Origin: Spirochaetota bacterium
Lineage (GTDB): Bacteria > Spirochaetota > Spirochaetia > Treponematales > Rectinemataceae
DNA: 47,635 bases
Assembly: GCA_029778945.1 (NCBI GenBank)
Contig: JAKPBN010000440.1
Location: 1-47,635 of the forward strand
Direction of reading: 5' to 3'
Position numbers and translations under genes: made by a program. The notes beneath the pieces are model-generated. The model saw only the letters and a program-made list of their open reading frames with translations, was not told the origin of the DNA and did not search any database. Each line of letters begins with the position of its first letter. Within the stretch, counting starts at the first letter, position 1. Below are positions 1-8,398 of this stretch, one piece after another.

Positions 1-155
1 GGAAAGGCGAAGGGCGAGGCAAAGATGTATTTCTTGAGCTTGAAGGAATTCGAGAGGACCATGTAGATGGGAAAGACCGCCACGAGGGAAAAGAACATGA
101 GGACAATATGGGTGCCGGCACCGGAGAGCCTGAGTCTGCGGGTATTCATGGTCAT
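1..155 (-). CDS. Carbohydrate ABC transporter permease, MalG-like (partial, cut by window edge)
   Basis: Inner-membrane permease subunit of a sugar importer; only the first ~51 codons are present and the rest lies beyond the left edge. The translation begins MTMNTRRLRLSGAG and runs into a hydrophobic first membrane segment (HIVLMFFSLVAVFPIYMVL) followed by SNSFK, the usual N-terminal layout of MalG-family (binding-protein-dependent transport, second permease) proteins. The ATG at 155 is preferred over the in-frame ATG at 149 because AGGAGG sits 5 nt upstream of it. It follows the MalF-like permease by 9 nt, so it is third in the operon after the binding protein and first permease. The family is secure from context; substrate cannot be told. 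Confidence 0.85.
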   Translation of the reverse strand, partial: MTMNTRRLRLSGAGTHIVLMFFSLVAVFPIYMVLSNSFKLKKYIFASPFAF

Positions 156-164
156 AAGGCCCTC

Positions 165-1091
165 CTAGAGCTGGTAGGCCTTCACCCGGCGCTGCCAGAG
201 GAAGGTATAGGCGAGGACGCCGAGGAGGATGATGGTGAACATCATCGCGGCCACGGTGGCGCCCATCGCGGGATTGCCCAGCTGGAGCTGCTGGCCGAAG
301 AAGCTGCGGTAGAAGAGCGTGCCCATGATGTCGGTGGCGAACTCCGGGCCGGCCAGGGCCCCCTTCATCGTATAGATGAGGTCGAAGGCGTTGAAGTTGC
401 CCACAAAGGTGAGGACGGCCACGATGCCCACCGTGGGCAGGAGGAGGGGGAACTTGATCCGCCAGAAGACCTGGCCCCGCGTGGCCCCGTCCACCCGGGC
501 CGCCTCGAGGAGCTCGTCGGGGATGCCGATGAGGGAGGTGTAGAAGAGGATCATGGGGATGCCCACAAACTGCCAGACCGAGATGAGGGCGATCGTGAAG
601 AGGGCGGACTCGGAAAGGCCCAGCCAGGGCTTGAAGAGGGAGGACAGGCCCAGGGCCTTGAGGATGCCCGGGGCGACACCCCAGAGGGGGGAAAGGATCA
701 GCTGCCAGATAAAGCCGATTATGACGACCGAGAGGACCGTGGGCAGGAAAAGCAGGGTCCTGTAGATCGTGCGTCCCCGGCCCTTGGAGACCAGGAGGGC
801 CGCGAGGAGGAGTCCAATGGGGTTCTGGACCACCATGTGGACAAGGAAAAAGACAAAGTTGTTGCCCAGGGCGCCCCAGAAGCGGGGGGCCCACTCGGAG
901 TCGAGGAAGAGCTTGCGGTAATTGCCCAGGCCGTTCCAGACCTCTCGGTTGTCCTGGGAGATGGCAAAGAAGGAGAGCCTCAGGGAGTCGAGGAGGGGAT
1001 AGATCATAAAGAGGCTGTAGACGACCACGGCCGGGGCCAGGAAGACAAAGATAAAGGCCGGGGGCCGCTTGTTTCTAGTTATGTCGAGCAT
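165..1091 (-). CDS. Carbohydrate ABC transporter permease, MalF-like
   Basis: 308-residue inner-membrane permease of a sugar ABC importer. It starts with a short cytoplasmic tail (MLDITRNKRPP) and a first membrane segment at about residues 11-33 and has five or six predicted membrane spans. The cytoplasmic EAA loop that docks the ATPase is visible as EAARVDGATRGQVFWRIKFP near residue 195, matching the family pattern EAAxxDGAxxxxxFxxIxxP. Length is normal for the short MalF/UgpA-type permeases. It is 3' of the binding lipoprotein (247 nt gap holding an inverted repeat) and 9 nt before the MalG-like gene. No ATPase gene is in the window; such systems often share one encoded elsewhere. Substrate unknown. 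Confidence 0.93.
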   Translation of the reverse strand: MLDITRNKRPPAFIFVFLAPAVVVYSLFMIYPLLDSLRLSFFAISQDNREVWNGLGNYRKLFLDSEWAPRFWGALGNNFVFFLVHMVVQNPIGLLLAALLVSKGRGRTIYRTLLFLPTVLSVVIIGFIWQLILSPLWGVAPGILKALGLSSLFKPWLGLSESALFTIALISVWQFVGIPMILFYTSLIGIPDELLEAARVDGATRGQVFWRIKFPLLLPTVGIVAVLTFVGNFNAFDLIYTMKGALAGPEFATDIMGTLFYRSFFGQQLQLGNPAMGATVAAMMFTIILLGVLAYTFLWQRRVKAYQL

Positions 1092-1130
1092 GGTCTATCC
1101 TCTAAAAACATGACATAGGAAGGAAAGCCA

Positions 1131-1286
1131 CAGAGCCGAAGGCCTAGCGAAGCGTTAGGTGCAGAGAAGGGGAGGAGGGGATTTAGAGGTAAATCGAAAT
1201 GATAGGATCAACGAGACCCTTCTGATCGATTCCCCCTTCCCTTCTCCCTCAGTGCCTCTGTGTCTAACGCTTCGCCTTCGGCTCCG
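1131..1286. repeat. Inverted-repeat element inside the sugar ABC operon
   Basis: The 247-nt gap between the binding-protein and MalF-like genes holds two arms that are reverse complements: GCGAAGCGTTAG (1147-1158) against CTAACGCTTCGC (1264-1275), extended by CAGAGCCGAAGGC (1131-1143) against GCCTTCGGCTC. Between them is AT-richer sequence. The right part also reads CCTCTGTGTC, resembling the short-period intergenic repeats seen at 12521-12590 and 42188-42211. In the operon mRNA this could fold into a hairpin that limits read-through or protects the upstream message. Confidence 0.7.
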
Positions 1287-1338
1287 CTATATCTTCGGCC
1301 CGGCGTGCCGGGCCTCGATTCTGTGGCCGATTAATTCA

Positions 1339-2598
1339 TTACTTCGCGGGCTTGTACCACTTGTCCAGGCCGGCCTGGATCTCGGCGGCGGCCTTCTCAG
1401 GCGTGAGCTTGCCATTGATCACGGCGGCGGACACGCGCCACAGCTCGTTCTCGAGATTGGGCTCGCCCCGGGAGAGGATCTGGTAGGAGTTGCGGATCGT
1501 GGACTGGGCCTTGCCCCTCCAGGAGAGGAATTCCTGGGCCAGGGGATCCTTGAGGGTGACGGCGCCGTTCGAGAGGGGGAAGAAGCCGGGCAGGGCGTTG
1601 GCATAGAGCTCGGCGAACTCAGGCGTGGTCATCCACTCGAGGAACTTCGTGGCCTCGGCGGGATGCTTGGTCTTGGCGTTCATGCCCAGGGCGATGTCCG
1701 TGTGGTCGGAGATGTAGACGGTGTCGCCCTTCTTGGCGACGGGGGGCATAAAGACGCCGAGCTTGAAGGAGGAGTCCTTCTCGAACTGGGAGATCTCCCA
1801 GGAGCCCGTGGGGTAGATCGCCGCCTTGCCCATCGTGAAGAGCTGCTGGGCATCGGGATACTTGACGGACTCGAAGCCCGAGGGGAGGTAGGGCTTCCAG
1901 GCGGCCAGGTCCTTCCAGGTCTGGACGTAGGCGGGGTCGGTGTACTTGCCCGTGCCGGCGATCAGGGCCTTGCGGCCTTCCTCGCCCTTCCAGTTGTTGG
2001 GGCCGATGTTCTGGAAGCCCATGGTCGCGGCCTCCCAGAGGTCGGAGGTGCCCATGGCGATGGGCACGTACTTTCCGTCTTTCTTGATGGCGGCGAGCAC
2101 GGCCATGAACTCGGCCTTGGTCTCCGGAACCTTGAGCTTGAGGGCGTCGAAGATGTCCTTGTTGTAGAAGAAGCCATGGATGACCGAGGCCATGGGGACC
2201 GCAAAGACCTTGGAGCCGTCATCGGTGACCCAGGCGCTCTTGGCCACGGCGCCGAAATTCTCCATGCCCTTGAGGCTGGTGAGGTCGGCCAGGTAGCCCT
2301 TCTCAAAGAGCTTGAGGGAGGCGTCAAAGGGCCGGGCGGTTATGAGGTCCCCGGCGGTGCCGCCCTCGAGCTTGGAGTTGAGGACGCCGTTGTATTCGGC
2401 GGGGGCTGCGGGCTGGAACACGACCTTGATGCCGGGGTTCTTCTTCTGGAAGGCCGGGATGATCTGGTCGGTCCAGATGGCCAGATCATCGTTGCGCCAG
2501 CTCTCGATGGTGAGGGTCACTTCCTTGGGCTTGGCTGCGCAGCCAAGGGCGCCAAAGACGACTGCGGCGAGCAGGACTAGGGTCAATGCCTTTTTCAT
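1339..2598 (-). CDS. Sugar ABC transporter substrate-binding lipoprotein (family 1)
   Basis: Extracytoplasmic sugar-binding protein of the ABC importer, 419 residues. MKKALTLVLLAAVVFGALGC is a lipoprotein signal peptide with lipobox-like GALGC, so the mature protein is tethered by Cys20. The mature part has the family-1 extracellular solute-binding look (VTLTIESW, near KKNPGIKVVFQ, then NKDIFDALKLKVPET and the sequence AIYPTGSWEISQF). The start at 2598 is chosen over the longer reading frame to 2724 because AGGAGG lies 6 nt upstream and the signal peptide begins there. First gene of the minus-strand operon with two permeases; a TTGACA-18-TATCCT promoter lies about 97 nt upstream. The specific sugar cannot be inferred. 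Confidence 0.93.
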   Translation of the reverse strand: MKKALTLVLLAAVVFGALGCAAKPKEVTLTIESWRNDDLAIWTDQIIPAFQKKNPGIKVVFQPAAPAEYNGVLNSKLEGGTAGDLITARPFDASLKLFEKGYLADLTSLKGMENFGAVAKSAWVTDDGSKVFAVPMASVIHGFFYNKDIFDALKLKVPETKAEFMAVLAAIKKDGKYVPIAMGTSDLWEAATMGFQNIGPNNWKGEEGRKALIAGTGKYTDPAYVQTWKDLAAWKPYLPSGFESVKYPDAQQLFTMGKAAIYPTGSWEISQFEKDSSFKLGVFMPPVAKKGDTVYISDHTDIALGMNAKTKHPAEATKFLEWMTTPEFAELYANALPGFFPLSNGAVTLKDPLAQEFLSWRGKAQSTIRNSYQILSRGEPNLENELWRVSAAVINGKLTPEKAAAEIQAGLDKWYKPAK

Positions 2599-2694
2599 GA
2601 ATGCCTCCTGGGACTGTCGAGCCGGGTGGGAGGGAAGCCTTGGGCGGCTGCCCAGTCCTGGGATCGCGCTCTCCGCCTCGGTCTCTTCCAGAGG

Positions 2695-2724
2695 AGGATA
2701 GTTGGGTGGGTGGAGGCCTGTCAA
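2695..2724 (-). promoter_or_regulatory. Sigma-70 type promoter of the sugar ABC operon
   Basis: On the minus strand TTGACA (2719-2724) and TATCCT (2695-2700) are separated by 18 nt. Transcription would begin near 2688, giving a leader of about 90 nt with a good ribosome binding site before the binding-protein gene. Confidence 0.7.
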
Positions 2725-2769
2725 GCAAAGCGAATTTTGGGAGAGGCTGGGGAAGGGAAAAACGTTACT

Positions 2770-3276
2770 TTATGGAGAAGTCTGGGCCCTCAGGGCCAGG
2801 CGCCGAACCTCCTCGACAAGGCCTGGGCTGGCGCTTCCCTGGACCTGGCCCAAGAGGCGGCCCGAGGGGGAATAGACCAGGACAGTCGTCGCGTTAGGCG
2901 GCACCGCAAGGGCGGCGGAGACCCGCCCCTTCCAGTCCAAAGGGACGGGAAGGCCCGGAAGGTCCTTCCTCAGGGAAGAGGCTATCAAGTCGTGGGGGAG
3001 GAAAAAAAAGGGCAGGGCCTTGAGGTTGGCGAGGGCCTGGATCCCGTGGCTGGGGGCAAGAGAGGCAAGCGCCTTTGACCATTCGGAGAAATCCTTGGTC
3101 GATTCCCTCTGGTCGCTCGCCACGAGGATATGGGCCTTTCCACGGCCCGCCTCTATCCGGCCGTCCTTGCCAAACTGGTCCTGGAGGACCTCGGAGGGGA
3201 TGGCTCCCTGGGCCTGGGCGGATCCCGCGAGAAGCGCAAGGCTAAAGAAAAGGGCGAGGGCAGTCAGAGGTCTCAT
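2770..3276 (-). CDS. Secreted protein, possible YtfJ/thioredoxin-fold relative
   Basis: 168-residue exported protein. The N terminus (MRPLTALALFFSLALLAGSAQAQG) is a signal peptide with an AQA cleavage site, so it is periplasmic. The rest has alternating strands and helices: DQFGKDGRIEAG, then AHILVASDQRES, then a helix-rich middle and VSAALAVPPNATTVLVYSPSGRLLGQVQG near the C terminus. This strand order and the closing 'asking for G-x-L-L-G-x-V-x-G' turn resemble redoxin-like YtfJ proteins, but no CxxC is present, so a redox activity is not supported. The ATG at 3276 is preferred to the GTG at 3282 because AGGGAG lies 5 nt upstream. Monocistronic; own promoter upstream. Function uncertain. Confidence 0.7.
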   Translation of the reverse strand: MRPLTALALFFSLALLAGSAQAQGAIPSEVLQDQFGKDGRIEAGRGKAHILVASDQRESTKDFSEWSKALASLAPSHGIQALANLKALPFFFLPHDLIASSLRKDLPGLPVPLDWKGRVSAALAVPPNATTVLVYSPSGRLLGQVQGSASPGLVEEVRRLALRAQTSP

Positions 3277-3301
3277 GGTCACTCCCTGGGATCCCAGGCC
3301 C

Positions 3302-3331
3302 TGACCTGGCCGGACCTGGCCGGACCTGGCC
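3302..3331. repeat. Three 10-bp tandem repeats in a 5' leader
   Basis: Three head-to-tail copies of GGACCTGGCC (first copy with one change). They fall inside the predicted 5' untranslated leader of the secreted-protein gene at 2770-3276, between its promoter and ribosome binding site. Confidence 0.85.
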
Positions 3332-3342
3332 GCCCGTCATTA

Positions 3343-3371
3343 AAGATAATCGCGCCGGGCAAAAAAGACAA
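3343..3371 (-). promoter_or_regulatory. Sigma-70 type promoter of the secreted-protein gene
   Basis: Minus-strand TTGTCT (3366-3371), 17-nt spacer, TATCTT (3343-3348). The leader would be about 60 nt. The rest of the divergent gap (3372-3585) shows a TATATT at 3535-3540 that could be a -10 box for the kinase gene, but no convincing -35; otherwise I see nothing there. Confidence 0.65.
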
Positions 3372-3585
3372 ATGCCGGACCTGGGCTCGGCCAGCTTGGC
3401 CCTTGAGCCTTGGCTTCCGCCAAGGGATGGCGGAAAAGGCCGCATAACTCCCCGTGACCCGGAGCCCGGCCTCGAGGCATTCCCGCCGGCGAGGAAAGCC
3501 CTGGGACAATCGCAAAACAGCTTCTCAGCCCCCCTATATTTGCCGATAGTGAAAGGGGGCTCCGTAGCCGGAGCCCGGAGGAACA

Positions 3586-4287
3586 ATGGCAAGAGCCCCT
3601 GTCCTGGCCCCACGCAAGGCCCCGGCCCGGATCCGCTCCCAGGCGATCCGGTCAGCGGAGCCGGAAAGCGACTTCCTTCTAAGGGAACTAGTCCACCGGG
3701 TCAAGAATTCTCTCACCATAATCTCCAGCATCGCCAGCCTCGAGGCCCAATCCATCCTGGATCCTGCGGCCAAGGAGATAGTCCGGCGCCTCCAGAGCCG
3801 GGTCAGCGCCACGGCCCTCCTCTACGACCGCCTGTCCCTGGGCTCGGGCCGGGATACGATAAGGCTCGACTCCTACCTTGGGGACTTGGCTAGCCTCCTT
3901 GTGGAGAGCCTCGCCCTGGAGCCCTCGCGCATCCTCCTCGAGCTCGATGTGGAGGCCCTCTCCGTAAGCCCCAAGCTGGCCGGGGCCCTGGGCCTCATAG
4001 TCAACGAGGCGATCACCAACTCCTTCAAGTACGGGCTCCAGGAAGCGGGCGGGGGCAGGATCACCGTGAGCTGCCGGCGCCAAGGCCGGGGCCGCTGCCG
4101 GCTCCAGGTCTCGGACAATGGACCGGGCTTTCCCCCCGCGATCCTGGCCGGCGACGGCCGGGACTTTGGCTTTACCCTCATGGCCCTGGAGGCCGAGGAA
4201 GTCGGAGGCAAGCTGGAGCTTGAGCCGGGCCCCGGGGCCGCCATAAGCGTGAGCTTCCCCCTGTCCCCCAGGGTCCAGCGCGGCTGA
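3586..4287 (+). CDS. Histidine kinase, HisKA_2 (HWE-like) type, soluble
   Basis: 233-residue cytoplasmic sensor kinase consisting only of transmitter domains. The dimerisation/phosphoacceptor segment is LLRELVHRVKNSL with His37, the HisKA_2 pattern (ExxHRxKN) rather than the classical H-box. The ATPase domain follows with N-box IVNEAITNSFKYG (residues ~140-155), G1 box DNGPGFP and a final GFTLM/GGKLELEPGPGAAISVSFP. There is no sensor domain, so it must take its input from a partner. GGAGGA is placed 4 nt before the ATG. The next gene, a membrane histidine kinase, starts one nucleotide after this stop, so the two are co-translated and may work as a pair. No response regulator gene is nearby. 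Confidence 0.88.
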   Translation: MARAPVLAPRKAPARIRSQAIRSAEPESDFLLRELVHRVKNSLTIISSIASLEAQSILDPAAKEIVRRLQSRVSATALLYDRLSLGSGRDTIRLDSYLGDLASLLVESLALEPSRILLELDVEALSVSPKLAGALGLIVNEAITNSFKYGLQEAGGGRITVSCRRQGRGRCRLQVSDNGPGFPPAILAGDGRDFGFTLMALEAEEVGGKLELEPGPGAAISVSFPLSPRVQRG

Positions 4288-4288
4288 C

Positions 4289-6190
4289 ATGCTCCGAGAG
4301 AGCCTGTATCGGCGGGTCATAGGCATAGCCCTTGGCGCCGCGGCCCTTGTCGCCCTGGGCGTGGGCTTCTTTGGAGAGGTCTACTTCCGGTCCAACATCG
4401 AGGCCGAGAGGGAGAGGGCCTTTGCGGAGGTCGCCTCCCGGGTCCAGCTCCTCGACCTGATGCTGGGAAAGGCCGAGAAGGCGATGCTCGCCCAGGGCAG
4501 GCAGGCCTTGGGGACGATAGCCAAGGACTACGGCAGCCAGGCCGGCCTGGACCGCTTGGATAGCCTAGGCCTCCATGACCTCGGCCGCCTGGCCCGAGGC
4601 CTCGGGGTGGCCGACATCTACCTCATCAACCCCGCGAACCTTGTCGTCGCCACCTCCCTGCGGGTGGACGAGGGCCTCGACCTCTCGAAATTCGGCCCCG
4701 ATTTCATCGGATTCCTGGACGGGGTCAGGGGCCAGGGCAGGATCTTTGACGAGAGCATCACCGTCTCCGGCCAGACCGGGGCGATCAAGGCCTACCAATA
4801 CTACAGCCCCAAAGGCTCTAGGTGGATTGTGGAAGTCTCCAGCGGCCTCGATGCCTGGTTCCCCCAATTCGCCGGAGGCCTCTCCTACGCGGACTTCATC
4901 TCCGTCCTCTTTAGCCCCTTTATCAAGCCCGCCGCGGGGGGCCCCATCGTCTCCTTCGACGTGGTCCGCTGGAGCGTCGCGGGCTCCTGGTCCCTGATCA
5001 AGCCCGGCACACCTCGCTATCTTGACGAAAAGACCGTCGCCGCGGCCCTCGACACGGGGGAGGATTCCTTCCTCGAGGGCAGCCTAGAGCACCATTACCG
5101 ATTCCTGGGCTGGAAGAGCGATGGTCCGAGCTTTGCGGATCCTCGCATCGTCGACCTTGTGGTCGACCTCCAGCCCCTGAGGCGCTTTGCCATCAGCATC
5201 CTCCTGGCCGCCCTCCTCGCCTGCGCCGCGGCGGGCATCTTTGCCTTTATCGCGGTCAGGAGCTTTTTTGACCGCTCCTTTGTCGCCCGGGTCGAGGACC
5301 TCCAGGCCTCGATCAAGCGGGTGGCCGCCGGCGAAACCGGGGTCTCCTTCGATTCTGGCGGGGAGGATGAGCTCTCCTTTATCGGCCGGAGCATCGAAAC
5401 GATGATCGAGGAGATCCGCAAGGCCGAGGAAAGCCTGCGCAACGCCCGGGCCGCCGAGGCCGTGGGCATCATGGCCTCGGGCCTGGCCCACGACATCAAC
5501 AACATCCTGGCCGGCGCGGTAGGGGCCGCGTCCATCCTGCGCAACCGCCTCGAGGAGGAGGGCTCGGTGCCCGAGGAGGAGCTGGTGTCCTCCCTCGTCC
5601 TCATCGAGCATACGGGCGAGCGGGGGGAGATCCTGGTCCGGGACCTTTTAGCCCTGGCCAGGCTTGACCGGCCCCCGCCCTGCCTCGTGGACCTGGGCCA
5701 GGTCGTCTCCGAGGTAGTGGACTTTATGCGGGTCTCCGCCCCCACGACGGTCAGGATCGACCTGGCCCTGCCCCCGGAAGGCGCGCGGCCCGAGATCCTC
5801 GGCTCGGCGGAAAACCTGGAGCGGGTCCTGATGAACCTCTGCCGCAATGGCATCCAGGCGATGACGGAGATGAGGCCCCCGGAAAAGAGGCAGGGGGGAA
5901 CCCTGTCGGTCAGCCTTGCCGCCCATGGGGCGGGGACTGGCGACCCAGACTCCTGGGCCGTCTCCGTCCGGGACGAGGGCGAGGGGATCAGCCCCGACAT
6001 AATGGCCAAGCTCTTTACGCCCTTCTTCTCGACCAAGCCCCACCGGGGAGGCTCGGGCCTGGGCCTCTCGGCCTCCAGGGCCATAGCCGAGGCCCACGGG
6101 GGCCGGATCGAGGTGGAGACCGTCCTGGGCGAGGGGTCGACCTTTACCCTCTACCTCCCCCTGCCCAACCGTCCCGCCGAGGCCTGCTAG
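4289..6190 (+). CDS. Membrane sensor histidine kinase (Cache-like sensor, HAMP, HisKA, HATPase)
   Basis: 633-residue sensor kinase. Residues ~10-32 form a first membrane helix, followed by a periplasmic domain of about 260 residues with Cache-like traits (VADIYLINPANLVVATS, and ISVSGQTGAIKAYQYYSPKGSRWIVEVS), then a second membrane helix at ~302-326 and a HAMP linker (ASIKRVAAGETGVSF). The H-box is GLAHDINNIL with His401, the variant typical of NtrB/hybrid-like kinases. The ATPase domain has N-box NLCRNGIQAM, G1 DEGEGIS, F-box LFTPFFSTK and G2 GGSGLGLS. No receiver domain is attached. It begins one base after the stop of the soluble kinase at 3586-4287, suggesting a joint signalling unit. Ligand unknown. 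Confidence 0.92.
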   Translation: MLRESLYRRVIGIALGAAALVALGVGFFGEVYFRSNIEAERERAFAEVASRVQLLDLMLGKAEKAMLAQGRQALGTIAKDYGSQAGLDRLDSLGLHDLGRLARGLGVADIYLINPANLVVATSLRVDEGLDLSKFGPDFIGFLDGVRGQGRIFDESITVSGQTGAIKAYQYYSPKGSRWIVEVSSGLDAWFPQFAGGLSYADFISVLFSPFIKPAAGGPIVSFDVVRWSVAGSWSLIKPGTPRYLDEKTVAAALDTGEDSFLEGSLEHHYRFLGWKSDGPSFADPRIVDLVVDLQPLRRFAISILLAALLACAAAGIFAFIAVRSFFDRSFVARVEDLQASIKRVAAGETGVSFDSGGEDELSFIGRSIETMIEEIRKAEESLRNARAAEAVGIMASGLAHDINNILAGAVGAASILRNRLEEEGSVPEEELVSSLVLIEHTGERGEILVRDLLALARLDRPPPCLVDLGQVVSEVVDFMRVSAPTTVRIDLALPPEGARPEILGSAENLERVLMNLCRNGIQAMTEMRPPEKRQGGTLSVSLAAHGAGTGDPDSWAVSVRDEGEGISPDIMAKLFTPFFSTKPHRGGSGLGLSASRAIAEAHGGRIEVETVLGEGSTFTLYLPLPNRPAEAC

Positions 6191-6223
6191 ACCTCCACCG
6201 CTTCCGAACCTTACCCTCGGGGC

Positions 6224-8371
6224 ATGGAACTGGACCTTTCCCTCCAATGGCGCCTCTTTCTCTCCTCGGACACCGAGGGCTTCCTGGCCCCCTCGGCCCT
6301 TGCCCCGATCCTTGCGGACCCCGATTCGGCCCAAGGCCCCGGGGAATTCGCCGCCGCCGAGCTTGCCCGGGGCCTCGGCCTCCTGGCCAACCTGCAGGTC
6401 TGTCCGGGCCGGGGGGACGAGGCCGAGGGCACGGGCATCATTATCCTCAACCCCGGCCCTTGCGCCGAGGGGCCCCGGTGCCGGAAGGGCTATGCCTGGA
6501 GGGCTTCTCCGGACCGGGTGGAGATCCACGGGGACTCGGGAGCTGGCCTCCTGGCGGGAGTCGAGGCCTTCCTGGAGGCGGCCGGACTTTCCTGGCCCGT
6601 CCCCGGGGAGGGACCCTATCTGGCCAGGCAAGGCAGGGTCGAGCTCGAAGCCAGCTCGGGGCGGCGGGCCCCGGATGCCCCCCTGGCCACCCTGATCCTG
6701 GGCCACGGCTCCTACCTCGAGGCAGCCCCGGACTACCTGCCCTGGGCCGCGAGGAACGGCTATGCCGGAGTCTTCTTCCACACCACCACCGAGGTCTTGG
6801 CCCTGGGCGCCGTCCCTCTCAAAGCCTATGAGGCCAGAAGGGCCCTGGTCCTGCCCCTGGCCAGGCGCCTGGGCCTCGAGCTCGAGCTGGGGGGCCATGG
6901 GCTCTCGGCCCTCCTCCCCCGGAGCCTCTTCAAGGCCGAGCCGGAGCTGTTTCGCCTCCAGGAAGGGCGGCGCAGGCCCGACGCCAACCTCTGCCCCTCG
7001 AGCCCAAGGGCCCTCGAGGTGGTCTCGGCCAACTTCTCCGCCTTTGTGGCCGCCCACCCGGAGGTGGAGGTCTTCCATGTCTGGCCCGACGACCTCCCCG
7101 GAGGCGGCTGGTGCGAGTGCCCGGCCTGCGCCGGGATGGGGCCCGCGGCCCAGTCCCTGGCCGTGGCCCGGGCCCTCGCGGCCACCCTGGAGAGGGAGCG
7201 CCCCGGGGCCAGGCTCTCCTTCCTCGCCTACCACGACACCGAGGAGGCTGGTGGCGCGGCCAGCCCCGGCGGGTCGGCCGCCAGGGCGCCAGCCAACCTC
7301 GAGCTTCTCTGGGCCCCCCGGCGCCGCTCCTGGGCCAGGGCCTACGGGGACCCCGGCTGCGCCCTCAACGCCGCCTCGGCCGCCAAGCTCGAGGCCGCGC
7401 GGCTGGGGTTTTCCCAAGGGGACAGGCCGCGGGTCTCCATCTTTGAATACTGGGAGGACGCCATCCTCTTCAAGACCGCCGTCCCCCCCCTGGGCTCGAC
7501 GATGGCCGGGGACCTCCTCCACTATGCTCCCCGGGCCGCCCGGATCGGCATCCTCCTAACCGGGGACAGGCTGCCCCTGGCACCCCGGCCCAATCCCTGG
7601 CTCCTCCCCCGCCTCCTGGCTTCGGCAGCCCGGCCCGGGGCCAGCCCGGAAGGCCAGGCCGCCGAGCTCGAGGCCCTGGCCAGGCGCTGGGCCGGGATGC
7701 TCTACGGCCAGGCGGGCCAGACCATGGCCGCCTACTGGAAAGCCCTCGAGGAAGCCTGGAGGATTGACCTCGACCTGGAGCCCGGGGACACGGAACTCCT
7801 CCAGCCCCCTATGGGCCTTGGGGCAGTCACCCACCCCCCCGCCGACTGGGGCGATCCCTGGACGGCCAGCCCGGAGCGCCTGGGGGAAAAGCGCGCCACC
7901 TGGGAGGCCCTCTTTGCCCACCTACGCAAGGCCGAGGGCCTCCTCGCGGAAGCCCAGGAGGCCGGGCAGGACGGCCAGGACGGCCAGGACGGAGAGCATA
8001 TCCGGGCCGAAGCCAGGGAATACGCCCTAAGCTCGGCTGTCCTCGAGCTCGACGGGGCCCGGATCGCGGCCTACCATGAGGCTTCCCGGGGCCAGGCGCG
8101 CCTCGCGGCCGACATCTCCCTTATCGGCCTGGGCATGATCTATTCGGCCCGGCGGAGCCTGAGAGCCGTGCCCGATCCCCGGGCGAGGCGCAATGGGGCC
8201 TTCCTCCTCGAGCTCTTCTATGGTCTCCGCTTCCGCTCCTTGAACAGGGGGGCAAGGGGGCCGGTCCTGCGAGGCTATGCCCTGGGCACGGCCAAGCTTC
8301 GCTTGGCCTGGGCCTATCTCCGGATGAGGCGGCTCTGGGAGGCTTCCAGGCCCTATAAGAATTTGGGTTAG
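6224..8371 (+). CDS. DUF4838 family glycoside-hydrolase-like protein
   Basis: 715-residue protein without a signal peptide. The region around residues 283-305 (VWPDDLPGGGWCECPACAGMG) carries the WPDD-x-GGWCxCxxC signature of DUF4838 proteins, a TIM-barrel family related to glycoside hydrolase families 20/67. The N-terminal ~130 residues, including a GAGLLAGVEAFLE segment, look like the alpha-glucuronidase/GH20b N-terminal domain, and SFLAYHDTEE and IFEYWEDAI fit later barrel strands. The C-terminal third is helical and holds a Gly-Gln-Asp triplet repeat (three 9-bp copies near 7966-7992). A weak TAGACC-18-TACCCT promoter ends 6 nt before the ATG and there is no Shine-Dalgarno, so it may be leaderless or read through from the kinases. 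Substrate unknown. Confidence 0.78.
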   Translation: MELDLSLQWRLFLSSDTEGFLAPSALAPILADPDSAQGPGEFAAAELARGLGLLANLQVCPGRGDEAEGTGIIILNPGPCAEGPRCRKGYAWRASPDRVEIHGDSGAGLLAGVEAFLEAAGLSWPVPGEGPYLARQGRVELEASSGRRAPDAPLATLILGHGSYLEAAPDYLPWAARNGYAGVFFHTTTEVLALGAVPLKAYEARRALVLPLARRLGLELELGGHGLSALLPRSLFKAEPELFRLQEGRRRPDANLCPSSPRALEVVSANFSAFVAAHPEVEVFHVWPDDLPGGGWCECPACAGMGPAAQSLAVARALAATLERERPGARLSFLAYHDTEEAGGAASPGGSAARAPANLELLWAPRRRSWARAYGDPGCALNAASAAKLEAARLGFSQGDRPRVSIFEYWEDAILFKTAVPPLGSTMAGDLLHYAPRAARIGILLTGDRLPLAPRPNPWLLPRLLASAARPGASPEGQAAELEALARRWAGMLYGQAGQTMAAYWKALEEAWRIDLDLEPGDTELLQPPMGLGAVTHPPADWGDPWTASPERLGEKRATWEALFAHLRKAEGLLAEAQEAGQDGQDGQDGEHIRAEAREYALSSAVLELDGARIAAYHEASRGQARLAADISLIGLGMIYSARRSLRAVPDPRARRNGAFLLELFYGLRFRSLNRGARGPVLRGYALGTAKLRLAWAYLRMRRLWEASRPYKNLG

Positions 8372-8391
8372 GGCCAGGAAAGCGCTATATT
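8363..8391 (+). promoter_or_regulatory. Promoter placing +1 at the msrB start codon
   Basis: TTGGGT (8363-8368), 17-nt spacer, TATATT (8386-8391). The -10 box ends 7 nt before the ATG at 8399 and there is no ribosome binding site near the start, so the transcript is probably leaderless. The -35 box overlaps the stop codon of the DUF4838 gene. Confidence 0.65.
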
Positions 8392-8398
8392 CATTACC

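Noticed and set aside
1159-2580. A 473-residue plus-strand open frame over the sugar-binding lipoprotein gene
   Set aside because: Antisense shadow of a clear binding protein; Gly/Leu/Glu-rich with no motif.
5648-7522. A 624-residue minus-strand open frame across the kinase and DUF4838 genes
   Set aside because: It spans two genes with recognised motifs on the other strand and is Gly/Pro/Gln-rich without any domain.
7965-7992. CRISPR-like or collagen-like repeat in the DUF4838 gene
   Set aside because: Only three 9-bp in-frame copies encoding Asp-Gly-Gln; simple slippage repeat.
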